Below, piece after piece: positions 16,541 to 25,534 of a stretch of 63,613 nucleotides of DNA; position 1 is the stretch's first letter; the number at the start of each line of letters is the position of its first letter. The notes beneath the pieces were generated by a model. It did not search any database. It was not told where the DNA came from and saw nothing but the letters and a program-made list of their open reading frames with translations. The DNA comes from a virus. The stretch covers positions 1 to 63,613 of IMG/VR virus record IMGVR_UViG_3300044638_006592; one strand, written 5' to 3'. A program made the translations under genes and the position numbers.

Positions 16541-16966
16541 TTATTCATCAAAATCGTAATTCAGTTGTATAAACTCTTCAAAATCTAGTTCATATTCTTC
16601 ACAAATATCTTTAATTTGATTTATTTTTGTTAATATTTTGACAATAGCTTGATTTAATTTTTTAACATGTTCTACTAGATTATCAATTTCACCTTCTATT
16701 GAATCACAATGTTCACATTCATTATCCCAATCTTGGTGGAAAAATGAATCACCATAATTATCAATTTTAGAAAATAACTGCAATACAACATGATTATCTT
16801 TTTCATCATCAAGGTTATATTCTACTTGAATGAATCCTGATGTTGATGATATGAATAGTTCATAAAAACATCCTTTTGAATCTGAATCTTCAATATTATA
16901 TCTTATTTTTAATTCTTTAAGATAGTTTTCAATTATTTCCCTAACATTGTCTTTTGTTATTTCCAT
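16541..16966 (-). CDS. Hypothetical protein, 141 aa
   Basis: Start chosen at MEITKDNVREIIENYLKEL because the first part of the longer frame overlaps the upstream gene's end. Acidic alpha/beta protein with a cysteine pair (NECEHCDSIEGEID) and a helical C-terminus. No family recognised. It follows the upstream gene by 1 nt, so it is the last gene of a four-gene minus-strand operon starting at 17692. Confidence 0.6.
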   Translation of the reverse strand: MEITKDNVREIIENYLKELKIRYNIEDSDSKGCFYELFISSTSGFIQVEYNLDDEKDNHVVLQLFSKIDNYGDSFFHQDWDNECEHCDSIEGEIDNLVEHVKKLNQAIVKILTKINQIKDICEEYELDFEEFIQLNYDFDE

Positions 16967-16967
16967 A

Positions 16968-17198
16968 TTATTCTGATTTAAAATCACGTTCAATTTTTTC
17001 TCTAATAGCTTGTACTATAAATTCACCTACTTCATCTTGAAATTTATCTGATTCTTTTAGTGTAGGGAATTCATTTTGTAATCTACCCCATCCTCTAATT
17101 TCGGCAACTAATTGATTTCCGCCATCTTGTTCTTTATTCCAGATGTGTGTACCATATTCATCATAGTAAACATCTGATAACCATTTTTCTATTGTCAT
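16968..17198 (-). CDS. Small hypothetical protein, 76 aa
   Basis: Start chosen at MTIEKWLSDVYYDEYGTHIW (ATG at 17196-17198), 1 nt after the stop of the upstream gene. Contains GGNQLVAEIRGWGRLQNEF and a helical C-terminus. This short type is common in phage genomes but I know no function. Part of the 16541-17692 operon. Confidence 0.55.
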   Translation of the reverse strand: MTIEKWLSDVYYDEYGTHIWNKEQDGGNQLVAEIRGWGRLQNEFPTLKESDKFQDEVGEFIVQAIREKIERDFKSE

Positions 17199-17199
17199 A

Positions 17200-17460
17200 T
17201 TATTTCTTTTTAAATTGTTCAAACCATTCTTTAGGGCTGAGAGGACTTTTATATCTATTGTCATTGCTAAAACTCCAACAATAATCAGCGTACTCATTCA
17301 TATCTTCTTCACTATAACTTTTTTCTTTTTGCCATTTAGAACCTTTAATAAAAGCATTTCTTTCATATGAATTACTATCGTGTTGACCTTCCATAATTGA
17401 TTCCCAATTCTCAGGGTATAATCTTTCAGCGGCTTCTTCAAGTGTTTCCTTATCTTTCAT
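17200..17460 (-). CDS. Phage small protein, EEAAE...KWQ...FEQFKKK family
   Basis: 86 residues starting MKDKETLEEAAERLYPENWE. It shares the pattern EEAA, then [GA]-x-KWQ, then W/F-[FI]-EQFKKK at the end with the next gene upstream. The pair are paralogues of a very common phage accessory family of unknown function. The start at 17460 is favoured by the 1-nt gap to the upstream stop. Confidence 0.65.
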   Translation of the reverse strand: MKDKETLEEAAERLYPENWESIMEGQHDSNSYERNAFIKGSKWQKEKSYSEEDMNEYADYCWSFSNDNRYKSPLSPKEWFEQFKKK

Positions 17461-17461
17461 A

Positions 17462-17692
17462 TTATTTCTTTTTAAATTGTTCAATAAAATCTCTAAACTG
17501 TGCTTGTGGATTTCTATTCCAATCGTGTTCATTAACCAAAATGTGCATTTCAAGTTCTTCAATAATATTTTCTTGTTGCCATTTAGCACCATATTTAAAA
17601 CATCTATTTGCTAAATGATTTGGATTAGTAAGTTGTGAAAAATCATGAGATAATACAAATTCTTTAGCCGCTTCTTCTAATTCTGTTTTCAT
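17462..17692 (-). CDS. Phage small protein, EEAAK...KWQ...IEQFKKK family
   Basis: 76 residues (MKTELEEAAKEFVLSHDFSQ..., then CFKYGAKWQQE, ending RDFIEQFKKK). First gene of a minus-strand operon and paralogue of the following gene. Small accessory phage family; function unknown. Confidence 0.65.
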   Translation of the reverse strand: MKTELEEAAKEFVLSHDFSQLTNPNHLANRCFKYGAKWQQENIIEELEMHILVNEHDWNRNPQAQFRDFIEQFKKK

Positions 17693-17821
17693 ATCGATAA
17701 TATCATTAATTAGAATACAAAGATACTATTTTTTTCCGAAACAACAAAACTTTATAAAAAAATAATGTTAAAAGTTGACATTAGACGCACTTTTCCTATA
17801 CTTACGATATATTTATATTAT

Positions 17822-17989
17822 ATGGCAATCAAAGGAAAACCTTACAAAGACGAAAAAGATAAAAAAGTTAAATACGGAATCAGTATTGACAGACATCTAT
17901 TTGAACGAATGAAAAAAGAAGAAGTCAGCGTTTCCAAGTTTATACAGAATCTGGTGAAAGAGTATTATGAGAAAGTATCAAGTAAATGA
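17822..17989 (+). CDS. Ribbon-helix-helix-like small protein
   Basis: 55 residues starting MAIKGKPYKDEKDKKVKYGI. The segment KVKYGISIDRHLFERM followed by KEEVSVSKFIQNLVKEYYEK fits the beta strand plus two helices of a ribbon-helix-helix DNA-binding domain. Probably a small transcription regulator. Its 3' end overlaps the remnant of a homing endonuclease ORF. Confidence 0.6.
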   Translation: MAIKGKPYKDEKDKKVKYGISIDRHLFERMKKEEVSVSKFIQNLVKEYYEKVSSK

Positions 17990-18062
17990 AAAATTTTTTG
18001 ATGAATTAAATGAGAAATCAACATACTGGTTAGGATTTTTATATGCAGATGGGTATATGTGA
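17967..18062 (+). pseudogene. Remnant of a LAGLIDADG-type homing endonuclease
   Basis: 31 codons ending in TGA. The piece EKSTYWLGFLYADGYM matches the first LAGLIDADG helix region of phage/intron homing endonucleases (usual pattern W-L-G-[FL]-x-x-A-D-G). Nothing downstream continues the domain. It looks like the stub of a deleted endonuclease gene next to a methylase gene. Confidence 0.55.
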
Positions 18063-18123
18063 ATTATTGGTTGATTAAATAAAAATAAAAACTTAAACTT
18101 ATAAAAAAATAAAATTAATAATT

Positions 18124-19038
18124 ATGATTTCATGGATAGGTGGTAAAAATAGAATGGCTGAATGGATTGATAGATTCATTCCAAAGGACATAGAGACATT
18201 TGTCGAACCGTTCAGTGGTATGATGTGGGTCTTTTTTAAGATGGATTTGGATAAATATCCGAATTTAAAAACAGTAGTTTATAATGATTTTAATGGGTTA
18301 AATTCTAATTTATTTAGTTGTTCAAAACAATATGATAGATTGTGGGATGAACTATCTTTATATCCTTGTCAACAGGTTGGAGTAGAAAATACACCGCCAG
18401 AATATAGAGAAATGTTTAACCAATATCAAAAAGAAATCTTTAGTCCTGAATTAATTATTACAGATGAAAATAAATTTGAAATTGCTTGTAAGTATGTTTA
18501 TGTGTTAACTCAAGTTTTTTCAGGTTCAAAACCTGAAACATCAAAATATACTGATTACAAAGGTAAATATCGTTGTAAAGTTTTGATTTTTATGGATAAG
18601 TTAAAAAATCCTGAATACAGAAAACACTTTGATAAAATTACTTTTGTTGAAAACATGGATTTTGAGGATGTAATAAAGAAATATGATGGGGATACTACTT
18701 TTTTATATATTGACGCACCTTATTGGAAAACAGAATCATATTATTCTAATCACGATTTTGATAGGAACGACCATGAAAGATTGGCAAATGTATTAAAAGA
18801 CGTAAAATCCAACTTCGCAATGTCATACTACGATTTTCCATTACTACGTCAGTGGTTTCCAACATATCAATATAAATGGGAAAAGAAAGAGTTTGCAAAA
18901 GCTGCGGCGGCAAAGAAAGGTGTAACACAAAATATGGGTGAAGAATTATTAATTATGAACTACACGTTAAACGAAGAAAAATCTGCGGTAAAGATTCCCC
19001 AACTTAAACGTGGTGAACAACTTTCATTGTTCAATTAA
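18124..19038 (+). CDS. DNA adenine methyltransferase, D12 class
   Basis: Transfers a methyl group from SAM to adenine N6. The start MISWIGGKNRMAEWI holds the SAM-binding W-x-GGK motif; FVEPFSGMMWVFFKMD is motif I. The catalytic motif is DAPY at about residue 199 (usually DPPY), so one conserved proline is replaced. At 304 residues it is a normal D12 size. An atypical C-terminus contains FAKAAAAKKGVTQNMGEELL. Two further methylases lie at 28530 and 29339; together they probably protect phage DNA. Confidence 0.85.
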   Translation: MISWIGGKNRMAEWIDRFIPKDIETFVEPFSGMMWVFFKMDLDKYPNLKTVVYNDFNGLNSNLFSCSKQYDRLWDELSLYPCQQVGVENTPPEYREMFNQYQKEIFSPELIITDENKFEIACKYVYVLTQVFSGSKPETSKYTDYKGKYRCKVLIFMDKLKNPEYRKHFDKITFVENMDFEDVIKKYDGDTTFLYIDAPYWKTESYYSNHDFDRNDHERLANVLKDVKSNFAMSYYDFPLLRQWFPTYQYKWEKKEFAKAAAAKKGVTQNMGEELLIMNYTLNEEKSAVKIPQLKRGEQLSLFN

Positions 19039-19044
19039 TTTTTG

Positions 19045-19071
19045 TATATTTGCATCTTTCGCAATATTTAT
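19045..19071 (+). promoter_or_regulatory. Host-type -7 box followed by AATATTTATAA motif
   Basis: TATATTTG at 19045-19052 resembles the Bacteroidota -7 element; AATATTTATAA follows at 19063-19073, about 15 nt before the ATG at 19089. The two candidate promoter classes occur side by side. Confidence 0.35.
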
Positions 19072-19088
19072 AAAGAAAAATAGTAGAA

Positions 19089-20459
19089 ATGAAGATTACA
19101 TCGTTATTATCTAATTTGATTGTTGAACAATCTAGATTCCAAGTATTATACGACAAGATGGTTAAACCTCAGGGAACACCTGAACCTGGTGAAAGAAAGC
19201 CTAAAGGTTTAATGGATTTTGAAACATTAAAAGCAATAATTCTTGCTGACCCTACGACAAGAGTTCCTGAAGGAAAGGACATTGACACATTAACTCTTAA
19301 AGATATGGAGTCAGTTAAGGTTGGTAGTTACACACAATGGTTATTAAAGAATTTTATTAAACCTAATGTGGAAGTGAGTGGTGGTGTTACTGACCCCAAT
19401 TCTCCGGCGGTTAAATCGGCAATTAAAGAGTATCAGAGATTATTTTTGGAGGATTTGTATAAGGTTACGGATGATTTAAGAAAGTTTGAGAGAGCGAAGC
19501 CATATCTTCCACAGAATCAGAGGGACATTAATAAATTTACAATTAATTCTTTATTTGAAACTTTAAAAGATTTTCAGATACCTGAAAAGAAGAAGGCGGA
19601 TATTGAGAAGAAGGAAGCTAAGAAATCAAGAGAGGGTTTTAATCACGCTGGTGGTGAGATTATTTTTGAGGGTAGTGATTGGACGGTTATTCGTATTTCT
19701 GACCAAGGTGCGATTGGTAAGGATGCTGCGATATATTATGGAGGTTTCCATGAACATGACAAGGGAGAATCAAGGTGGTGTACATCATCACCTGGTTTAA
19801 CATATTTTAATGGATACATTAAAGATGGTCCTTTGTATGTTATCTTCCCAAATGATGATAAGGGACAAGTTGGTCAGAAGACTGGTTTGCCTAAGGAGAG
19901 ATATCAATTCCATTTCCCATCTAATCAATATATGGATAGAGATGACAGACAGATTAATTTGGTTGACACATTAAACGGAAAGATGTCTGAATTGAAGGAG
20001 ATATTCAAACCTGAGTTTGCCAAGGGATTGGTTACGAAGGGTGGAGATAAGGTTGAAATCAACTATCCTGATAGTTCGGCTGGTAAGTTCGTTGCATTAT
20101 ATGGTTTTGATGATTTATTTGAATCATTACCTGACAATATCCAACATTTGTTGATTAATAACAAATCAAAAGAGGATATTGCTCTTGTTGTACCAGAATC
20201 TATTGGTAGATTTAAGAGTCTTCAAGCTTTATTGTTACAGAATATTGTAAAATCAATTCCTGATAATGTTGGTGAATTGAAGAATTTGAATTTCATTGCA
20301 TTACCTGACAATAAAGAATTGGTTGATATCCCTGAAAGTATTGCTGACTTGCCTAATTTGGCTTTCGTTAACTTGAAAGGTTCTCCAAAGGTTAAGATTC
20401 CGGTAAAATTGAAGGAGAAGTTATCCGATGAGGGTTCAGGATTTTACTATGTGAGTTAA
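19089..20459 (+). CDS. Tagged leucine-rich-repeat protein with SRWCTSS motif
   Basis: 456 residues. N-terminus MKITSLLSNLIVEQ is an [I/L]-x-E tag. A middle domain (about 190-290) contains KGESRWCTSSPGLTYF and GPLYVIF, a pattern I know from uncharacterised LRR proteins of large phages. Residues about 350-440 hold leucine-rich repeats (PESIGRFKSLQALLLQN, PDNVGELKNLNFIAL, PESIADLPNLAFVNL). Probably a late protein used for binding another protein. Codon use is richer in G-ending codons than its neighbours, possibly a sign of separate origin. Confidence 0.7.
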   Translation: MKITSLLSNLIVEQSRFQVLYDKMVKPQGTPEPGERKPKGLMDFETLKAIILADPTTRVPEGKDIDTLTLKDMESVKVGSYTQWLLKNFIKPNVEVSGGVTDPNSPAVKSAIKEYQRLFLEDLYKVTDDLRKFERAKPYLPQNQRDINKFTINSLFETLKDFQIPEKKKADIEKKEAKKSREGFNHAGGEIIFEGSDWTVIRISDQGAIGKDAAIYYGGFHEHDKGESRWCTSSPGLTYFNGYIKDGPLYVIFPNDDKGQVGQKTGLPKERYQFHFPSNQYMDRDDRQINLVDTLNGKMSELKEIFKPEFAKGLVTKGGDKVEINYPDSSAGKFVALYGFDDLFESLPDNIQHLLINNKSKEDIALVVPESIGRFKSLQALLLQNIVKSIPDNVGELKNLNFIALPDNKELVDIPESIADLPNLAFVNLKGSPKVKIPVKLKEKLSDEGSGFYYVS

Positions 20460-20492
20460 TTTTATTATTATTTAATCATAAAATACATTTTT

Positions 20493-20780
20493 ATGAAAAA
20501 CATTGACGTTGATATCTATATGACACAACTTAAAGGGTTTTTCGAAAAAAACCCCAATAGTTTGGTTGAACTTATTGGTAATATGAATCGTGATGATTTC
20601 TTCAATAAGGTTGAGGAACAATGTTATAAAAATGCTAATGATGGTGATGAGATATCTCTTACACAGAAACAGCTCATTGATATTGTTGTCACAATGAATA
20701 ATCCTGATGTTAAAAATGTTAAAGAAAAGGTATCTGGTATATTTCAGAAAACAAGATTTGGATTAATTTCTTTAAATTAA
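20493..20780 (+). CDS. Hypothetical protein, 95 aa
   Basis: Not recognised. Helical and acidic (VDIYMTQLKGFFEKNPNSL, SLTQKQLIDIVVTMN). Lies between the LRR gene and the promoter of the DUF932 gene. No membrane segment. Confidence 0.6.
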   Translation: MKNIDVDIYMTQLKGFFEKNPNSLVELIGNMNRDDFFNKVEEQCYKNANDGDEISLTQKQLIDIVVTMNNPDVKNVKEKVSGIFQKTRFGLISLN

Positions 20781-20812
20781 TTTTGTAATTTCAATTTTTT
20801 TTTGTATCTTTG
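20781..20812 (+). promoter_or_regulatory. Bacteroidota-type promoter
   Basis: TTTTG (20781-20785), 19 nt, TATCTTTG (20805-20812); textbook spacing for the Bacteroidota primary sigma factor. Drives the DUF932 gene at 20832. Confidence 0.75.
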
Positions 20813-20831
20813 TTGTCTAAATAAATAAACT

Positions 20832-21584
20832 ATGATGACAATTCAAGAAATTCAGGCCGTTGCTCCTTCGGTATTTGCAACACAACCATCTTCAAAAATG
20901 TCAAACAGGTATCAATTTGTTCCGACATTTGAAATCATGGAAAATTTCCAACGTGAGGGATGGAATCTCTCTTCTGTAAAACAAAATGGTAGGGGTATCC
21001 ATGATGTCCATGAACTTCGATTCCGAAATTCTGAATTGCCAAAGGTGGGTGATACATTGGTTGAAGCAATCATTCGAAATTCTCATAATGGGTTGGCGAC
21101 CTTTTCCGTAAGTGCTGGTCTTCATCGATTGGTATGTAGCAATGGTTTGACGGTACCAACATCAATTGCTGAGTCTTTCAACATCCGTCACAAGAGTTTT
21201 CAATATGATGATGTGAAACGATTGACCGAGAGTTTTGCTTCCCGATTACCTTTGATTCAAGGTTCTGTTGACAAGATGATGTCTCGTGAATTGAATATGG
21301 ATGAGAAGATTGAATTTGTTCAACGAGCAAATATGGCAAAATGGGTTATGGGTTCTGTTCCATCCACATTGAAAATTGAGGATATCCTTGAACCAAAACG
21401 AGAAGGTGATGAGGGAGATAGTCTATGGAAAGTATTCAACGTTGTTCAAGAGAAGTTTATTCGAGGTGGAGTTCAATATACCACACCAAGGGGTCGTAAG
21501 TCTTCAATTCGTGGGTTGAAAAACATAATGGCGGTTAACAAGATGAACACCAAGTTGTGGGAGATTGCTGAAGAAATGTGTTAA
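20832..21584 (+). CDS. DUF932 family protein
   Basis: 250 residues. The conserved core NGLATFSVSAGLHRLVCSNG followed by LTVPTSIAESFNIRHKS is the hallmark of DUF932 (phage/plasmid-related) proteins, whose biochemical role is unknown. Start at MMTIQEI (second ATG 3 nt later). Own host-type promoter and strong terminator, so a single-gene early unit. Confidence 0.85.
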   Translation: MMTIQEIQAVAPSVFATQPSSKMSNRYQFVPTFEIMENFQREGWNLSSVKQNGRGIHDVHELRFRNSELPKVGDTLVEAIIRNSHNGLATFSVSAGLHRLVCSNGLTVPTSIAESFNIRHKSFQYDDVKRLTESFASRLPLIQGSVDKMMSRELNMDEKIEFVQRANMAKWVMGSVPSTLKIEDILEPKREGDEGDSLWKVFNVVQEKFIRGGVQYTTPRGRKSSIRGLKNIMAVNKMNTKLWEIAEEMC

Positions 21585-21600
21585 TTTAAAATAAACATTT

Positions 21601-21625
21601 GGGGGGTGGAATCCCCCCTTTTTTT
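21601..21625 (+). terminator. Rho-independent terminator
   Basis: GGGGGG-TGGAAT-CCCCCC followed by seven T; ends the DUF932 transcript 5 nt before the next start codon. Confidence 0.9.
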
Positions 21626-21629
21626 AATT

Positions 21630-23360
21630 ATGGAAGATTTGTATAAGTTTGTTGAAAATCGATATATTGTTTGGGAGTATGCGGATTCATGTCCATTTAT
21701 TCCTGTCCAATCAAAGGAAGTTTGTGAAAATGAGGGACCAGTTCCTGTTATAGAGGTTAGAGTAAAACCAACTGAAAGGTGGGACTTGAAGGATGATGGT
21801 ATGTATCATGGGGAGGAGTGTTATGTAAAAAACTATGGTAATTTATTGGCAACTGTTAACCATAGTAGAATAACTATTGTTGTGGGTAGAAAAGATGATA
21901 AAGTTAGTATTAAGATTTTTCAATATATAAGAATTAGAAATAGAGGTCGGAGATTTTTTAAAGTAACTACCAAAGTAGATTATGTTAGTTACAATTTAAA
22001 AACTCATTCTTTGTATTCTGGTCATATATCAAATTACCATAAGAAAAGGAAATTTTCAAAAGCAGTAAGACAAAATTGTTATGAGTTGAACCCCCTAAAT
22101 ATGGTTTCCTCCTTGATAAGGAGTTTATTGACAACATCATTTCATAGTGAACCTGAAAAGATTGCTGAGAGAACTGAAGTTGTTGATAACGTATTTAAAG
22201 TTTTCTTTAAGAACATACCAGGTTCTGAGAAATATAAAAATCTTGATAATACCCAATGTTTGTATGCTGTTAGTTGTGAGAATAGGGGTATAAAACTTCC
22301 AAATAATTGGAATGTGTTTTCTTATGTACATCCTCAACCTAAAATGAAAGATTTGAGAAAGCATCAGATGAAATATATGGATGCTTTAATGACCATTTTT
22401 AAACTGAAGGGGGATAAGATAAAGAAAGTATTGCATAGTTTGGATACGTTTAATCATTTGGAGTTATATCGTTGGTGTGAAAAGTTTTTTGGTGAGAGTT
22501 TTATGTTGGGACAATCTGATGAATTTTTAAAAAAGGTTTTTCAATCCAATCATGGTGTAAATTACAACTTTGATTTTTCAAAGTTTTCAAAATCGGAAAA
22601 GAAAAACGTATTTTGTATTTTCCAACAAATGTTGGATGGTCATATTAATGCAAATACATTCTTTGACCATTTAAGTATGAAGTCTAGAATATCGATATTT
22701 GAAGATATTAAATGGAAATCAAAAAATTATCTTCAATTCAGAGATGAACATATGGAATTTACTGAACGTTTGGATTTCTATACCAAAGGTGAATATAAAA
22801 GGACTTATCCTAAAAAATTTGTTGAAAAAATTCAAGAAAACATTTTGGGTGAGTATTATCCTGTTCTGTTGACTGATTCATTGAGTTATAATTTGGAATC
22901 ATTTAACCAATCAAATTGTGTTAAGGGTTATGTTAATAAAGAGAGTTCCCTAATAATTTCATTGAGAAAGGGTGATTCTGAATCAAAAGAACGGGCGACT
23001 ATTGAATATAATATTTCTAAGTATTATCATTCTGTGGTTATTAAAAGGGTTCAAACTTTGGGTAGATTCAACTATCCTTTGACTTCAGATTGGAATGAGG
23101 TGGTTCAACTATTGGATGAAAGGGTTAATGACTTGGTTAATGATGGGGTTTTTGATGGTATCTATGAATGTGAGTATAAGGTTGGATATACCACTGCAAA
23201 AACAAAAACAATATTTGAAGACTGTAAATGGATGCAACCTCATGAAAAAATATTAAAGTGGGAAAATTCTGACTTTGGTAAAATATCTGTTAATTTTAGG
23301 GTTGGAAATATTCTTGTACCAGAAATAGAACCAATGGAAATAATTCCAATTGAATTTTAA
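21630..23360 (+). CDS. PcfJ-like domain protein
   Basis: 576 residues; start at MEDLYKFVENRYIVWEYADS (ATG 21630), since the upstream part of the frame overlaps the terminator. The C-terminal third has the PcfJ-like pattern: LESFNQSNCVKGYVNKESSL, then ERATIEYNISKYY, then VQTLGRFNYPL. PcfJ-like proteins occur on conjugative plasmids and phages; function is not established. The N-terminal part is basic and unrecognised. No promoter of its own is obvious after the terminator. Confidence 0.7.
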   Translation: MEDLYKFVENRYIVWEYADSCPFIPVQSKEVCENEGPVPVIEVRVKPTERWDLKDDGMYHGEECYVKNYGNLLATVNHSRITIVVGRKDDKVSIKIFQYIRIRNRGRRFFKVTTKVDYVSYNLKTHSLYSGHISNYHKKRKFSKAVRQNCYELNPLNMVSSLIRSLLTTSFHSEPEKIAERTEVVDNVFKVFFKNIPGSEKYKNLDNTQCLYAVSCENRGIKLPNNWNVFSYVHPQPKMKDLRKHQMKYMDALMTIFKLKGDKIKKVLHSLDTFNHLELYRWCEKFFGESFMLGQSDEFLKKVFQSNHGVNYNFDFSKFSKSEKKNVFCIFQQMLDGHINANTFFDHLSMKSRISIFEDIKWKSKNYLQFRDEHMEFTERLDFYTKGEYKRTYPKKFVEKIQENILGEYYPVLLTDSLSYNLESFNQSNCVKGYVNKESSLIISLRKGDSESKERATIEYNISKYYHSVVIKRVQTLGRFNYPLTSDWNEVVQLLDERVNDLVNDGVFDGIYECEYKVGYTTAKTKTIFEDCKWMQPHEKILKWENSDFGKISVNFRVGNILVPEIEPMEIIPIEF

Positions 23361-23369
23361 AAACTAATT

Positions 23370-23735
23370 ATGGCAAAAATACCAAAACATTGTATTAAAA
23401 AATTTAAGGAACATTATACTTCTTATCCGAGTATATTATCTATACCTGATTTGAATATAAATGATGATATAAATAAGTTCTTTTCAAAAAGTAGAATTGT
23501 ATGGAGAGAGGAACATATTGATTCGGATGGTGTTATTAACACAACACATAAATTGATTGATTATGATTCATCTGGTGTAATGGTTTTTATTTCTAAATCT
23601 CCAACTATTTATAATACTGGAAATGTTTATATATTAACAACTGAGGCACGAATGGACGTTGCAAAATTAACTATATCAAGATTAAATAAAATAAAAAATG
23701 GAAATAACAGCGGAACAACTAAGAGAGAAAATTAA
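23370..23735 (+). CDS. Hypothetical protein, 121 aa
   Basis: Not recognised. Small mixed domain (HCIKKFKEHYTSYPSILSIP, VMVFISKSPTIYNTGNVYI). Its 3' end overlaps the thioredoxin gene by 38 nt, suggesting translational coupling. Confidence 0.55.
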   Translation: MAKIPKHCIKKFKEHYTSYPSILSIPDLNINDDINKFFSKSRIVWREEHIDSDGVINTTHKLIDYDSSGVMVFISKSPTIYNTGNVYILTTEARMDVAKLTISRLNKIKNGNNSGTTKREN

Positions 23736-24021
23736 AAATGGTGATAAAATTATTGTGGATTTCTACACGTCTTGGTGTGGACCCTGTAAAATGATGAAAC
23801 CAATATTTGAAAAGGTTGCATCAGAAATTAATGAACAGGAAACTGGTGTCAAATTATATACCTTTAATGCTGAAAGTGATTCTAGTTTATCAGTAGAATT
23901 GGGAATCAGGTCTGTACCTACAATTAAATCATTTAATGGTGGTAGTGAAGTATATAGTAGGTCAGGTATTCATGGTGAATTACAAATAAAAGATTTGTCA
24001 AAACAACTTTTAAATGGATAA
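23698..24021 (+). CDS. Thioredoxin
   Basis: 107 residues with the active site WCGPC (residues 26-30) in FYTSWCGPCKMMKPIF and the cis-proline loop SVPTIKSF. Probably supplies electrons to ribonucleotide reductase or other phage enzymes. It overlaps the next gene (glutaredoxin-like) by 8 nt, forming a redox pair. Confidence 0.93.
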   Translation: MEITAEQLREKIKNGDKIIVDFYTSWCGPCKMMKPIFEKVASEINEQETGVKLYTFNAESDSSLSVELGIRSVPTIKSFNGGSEVYSRSGIHGELQIKDLSKQLLNG

Positions 24022-24295
24022 ATTATTAGTTGTTTTCACAATGAAAGGATGTCCTTATTGTGAAATGATGAAGGAAAAGTTGGTTAATGAGAATATCGAA
24101 TTTTTCGAGAGAGACATTGACGAACATAAAGAAGAATATAATATTTTTGTTGAGGTTACCAAGAATGATTATGTTCCGTCCTTTATGATAATTGAGAATC
24201 CTAGTGGTAAACATGTATCACATTTATATGCACCTGAACGAGACTATAATGAAATAGATGAAGGCGTTCAAATAATTCGAGAACATTTTAAATAA
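24014..24295 (+). CDS. Glutaredoxin-like protein
   Basis: 93 residues, CPYC active site in FTMKGCPYCEMMKEKL, and the cis-proline segment DYVPSFMII. Typical glutaredoxin/NrdH size. Adjacent to and overlapping thioredoxin, ending at a shared terminator. Confidence 0.9.
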   Translation: MDKLLVVFTMKGCPYCEMMKEKLVNENIEFFERDIDEHKEEYNIFVEVTKNDYVPSFMIIENPSGKHVSHLYAPERDYNEIDEGVQIIREHFK

Positions 24296-24321
24296 AAAAA
24301 CCTCCTTTTAGGAGGTTTTTT
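24294..24321. terminator. Bidirectional terminator
   Basis: AAAAAACCTCC-TTTTA-GGAGGTTTTTT works in both directions between convergent genes ending at 24295 and 24323. Confidence 0.85.
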
Positions 24322-24322
24322 G

Positions 24323-25162
24323 TTATATGATAATCATATCATTTATTTTGTCTCGAACCAACCAAGGTTTTTTACCAAAAGGTTCTGATAATTCAAGGGA
24401 TATATCGTAATTTGAAAGATATTCTTTTTCAAATTTGTTAAAATTAAAATCAAACACATCTAAAACCAAAGATTCAATCACCTTATTATCATACATTGAG
24501 TCGCAATTTATATTCAGTACAACTTCTTCATTATCTTCTCTTTCAGTTATTAAATCTATCTTAATGTGAATTTCATCTGTATTCAAAATATTAAAAAGAT
24601 GGTATGCGACATATTCACAATAGAATAATTCGGTAATACCTAAACTTTTGGAATGACCGTATGGAAACGATGAACTCACAGACAAATTTTGATTTTGGAT
24701 AAAGTAATCATCATTAATTGGGTTATTTTTATTTGAATTTATAATTAATCGATTATTGTATGAAATTGAATCTAAAAATCCTGAGAATTGATAACTACTT
24801 TGAGCAAAGTCAATTACTTTTGGATGGTAAATAGGTCTTGATGAATCATAAAACACAAAATGGTGTATACCATATTTACCAACACCATCATAATAATTAA
24901 TGATGTCAATAATATTAAAGTTCTTTATTTTATTCCATTCCAAATAATCTTTGTTTTCCTTAAAAAAACTTTCTTTAATTTCGGTTAAATTTGCAATAAC
25001 CTTACAAGTTGTCTCACCTTCAACAACGACAAAATTTTTAAAATCTGTGACCTTTATGTGTGTTCTGTACTGATTATTTGGGTCTATCTTATTTGAAATG
25101 TAAGTAGCAAACTTACTTACAAACCCAGTTTCTGAATTTTCTAAAATATAATCTATTTTCAT
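24323..25162 (-). CDS. Tagged hypothetical protein, 279 aa
   Basis: Starts MKIDYILENSETGFVSKF, matching the [I/L]-x-E tag (I-L-E). The rest is an alpha/beta protein with a tyrosine-rich segment (IIDIINYYDGVGKYGIHHFV) and acidic C-terminus. No family recognised. A CTATTTATAG box lies about 40 nt upstream on the minus strand. Probably late. Confidence 0.6.
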   Translation of the reverse strand: MKIDYILENSETGFVSKFATYISNKIDPNNQYRTHIKVTDFKNFVVVEGETTCKVIANLTEIKESFFKENKDYLEWNKIKNFNIIDIINYYDGVGKYGIHHFVFYDSSRPIYHPKVIDFAQSSYQFSGFLDSISYNNRLIINSNKNNPINDDYFIQNQNLSVSSSFPYGHSKSLGITELFYCEYVAYHLFNILNTDEIHIKIDLITEREDNEEVVLNINCDSMYDNKVIESLVLDVFDFNFNKFEKEYLSNYDISLELSEPFGKKPWLVRDKINDMIII

Positions 25163-25211
25163 TCAATGTTTTTTTTTCAATTAATAAACAAAATTTTTAA
25201 TACTATAAATA

Positions 25212-25240
25212 GAAAAAGGGAGACTAGCTCCCTTTAATTT
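25212..25240 (-). terminator. Terminator of the MGCGCK small gene
   Basis: On the minus strand AAAGGGAG-CTAG-TCTCCCTTTTT; downstream of the gene at 25260-25421. Confidence 0.75.
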
Positions 25241-25259
25241 TGTTATTTGTGAAAAATAA

Positions 25260-25421
25260 TTATTTTCTTTTATAATAACGTTCAACAATCTTTTTAATTG
25301 AATCTTGAATTGCTGGATTTCCCTTTGGTGGTGAGGTTTGATTTGTACTTGTTTGAGGTACTTGATTTACCGCAGGTTTTGATTGTGCTCCGTTATTTTT
25401 GTTTTTACATCCACAGCCCAT
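25260..25421 (-). CDS. Small MGCGCK-type phage protein
   Basis: 53 residues: MGCGCKNKNNGAQSKPAVNQ, a Pro/Gln/Thr-rich linker and a helical end (IQDSIKKIVERYYKRK). Small proteins starting MGCGCK are widespread in T4-like phages of marine and Bacteroidota hosts. Closely spaced N-terminal cysteines suggest metal binding or lipidation-like modification, but function is unknown. A terminator follows. Confidence 0.7.
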   Translation of the reverse strand: MGCGCKNKNNGAQSKPAVNQVPQTSTNQTSPPKGNPAIQDSIKKIVERYYKRK

Positions 25422-25430
25422 AATAAATTA

Positions 25431-25461
25431 TTTTTTAAGTGGTTTATTTTTTGTATCTTTG
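25431..25461 (+). promoter_or_regulatory. Bacteroidota-type promoter
   Basis: TATCTTTG at 25454-25461 with a T-rich -33 region at about 25431-25436. Upstream of the 25535 gene; GTATATTTATGA also lies just before the ATG. Confidence 0.55.
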
Positions 25462-25534
25462 TGTAATAATAAATATCATCAAGAAATGAATTATGTAAAG
25501 TTTTTTTTTAAAATAGTTAAGAAATCGTATATTT

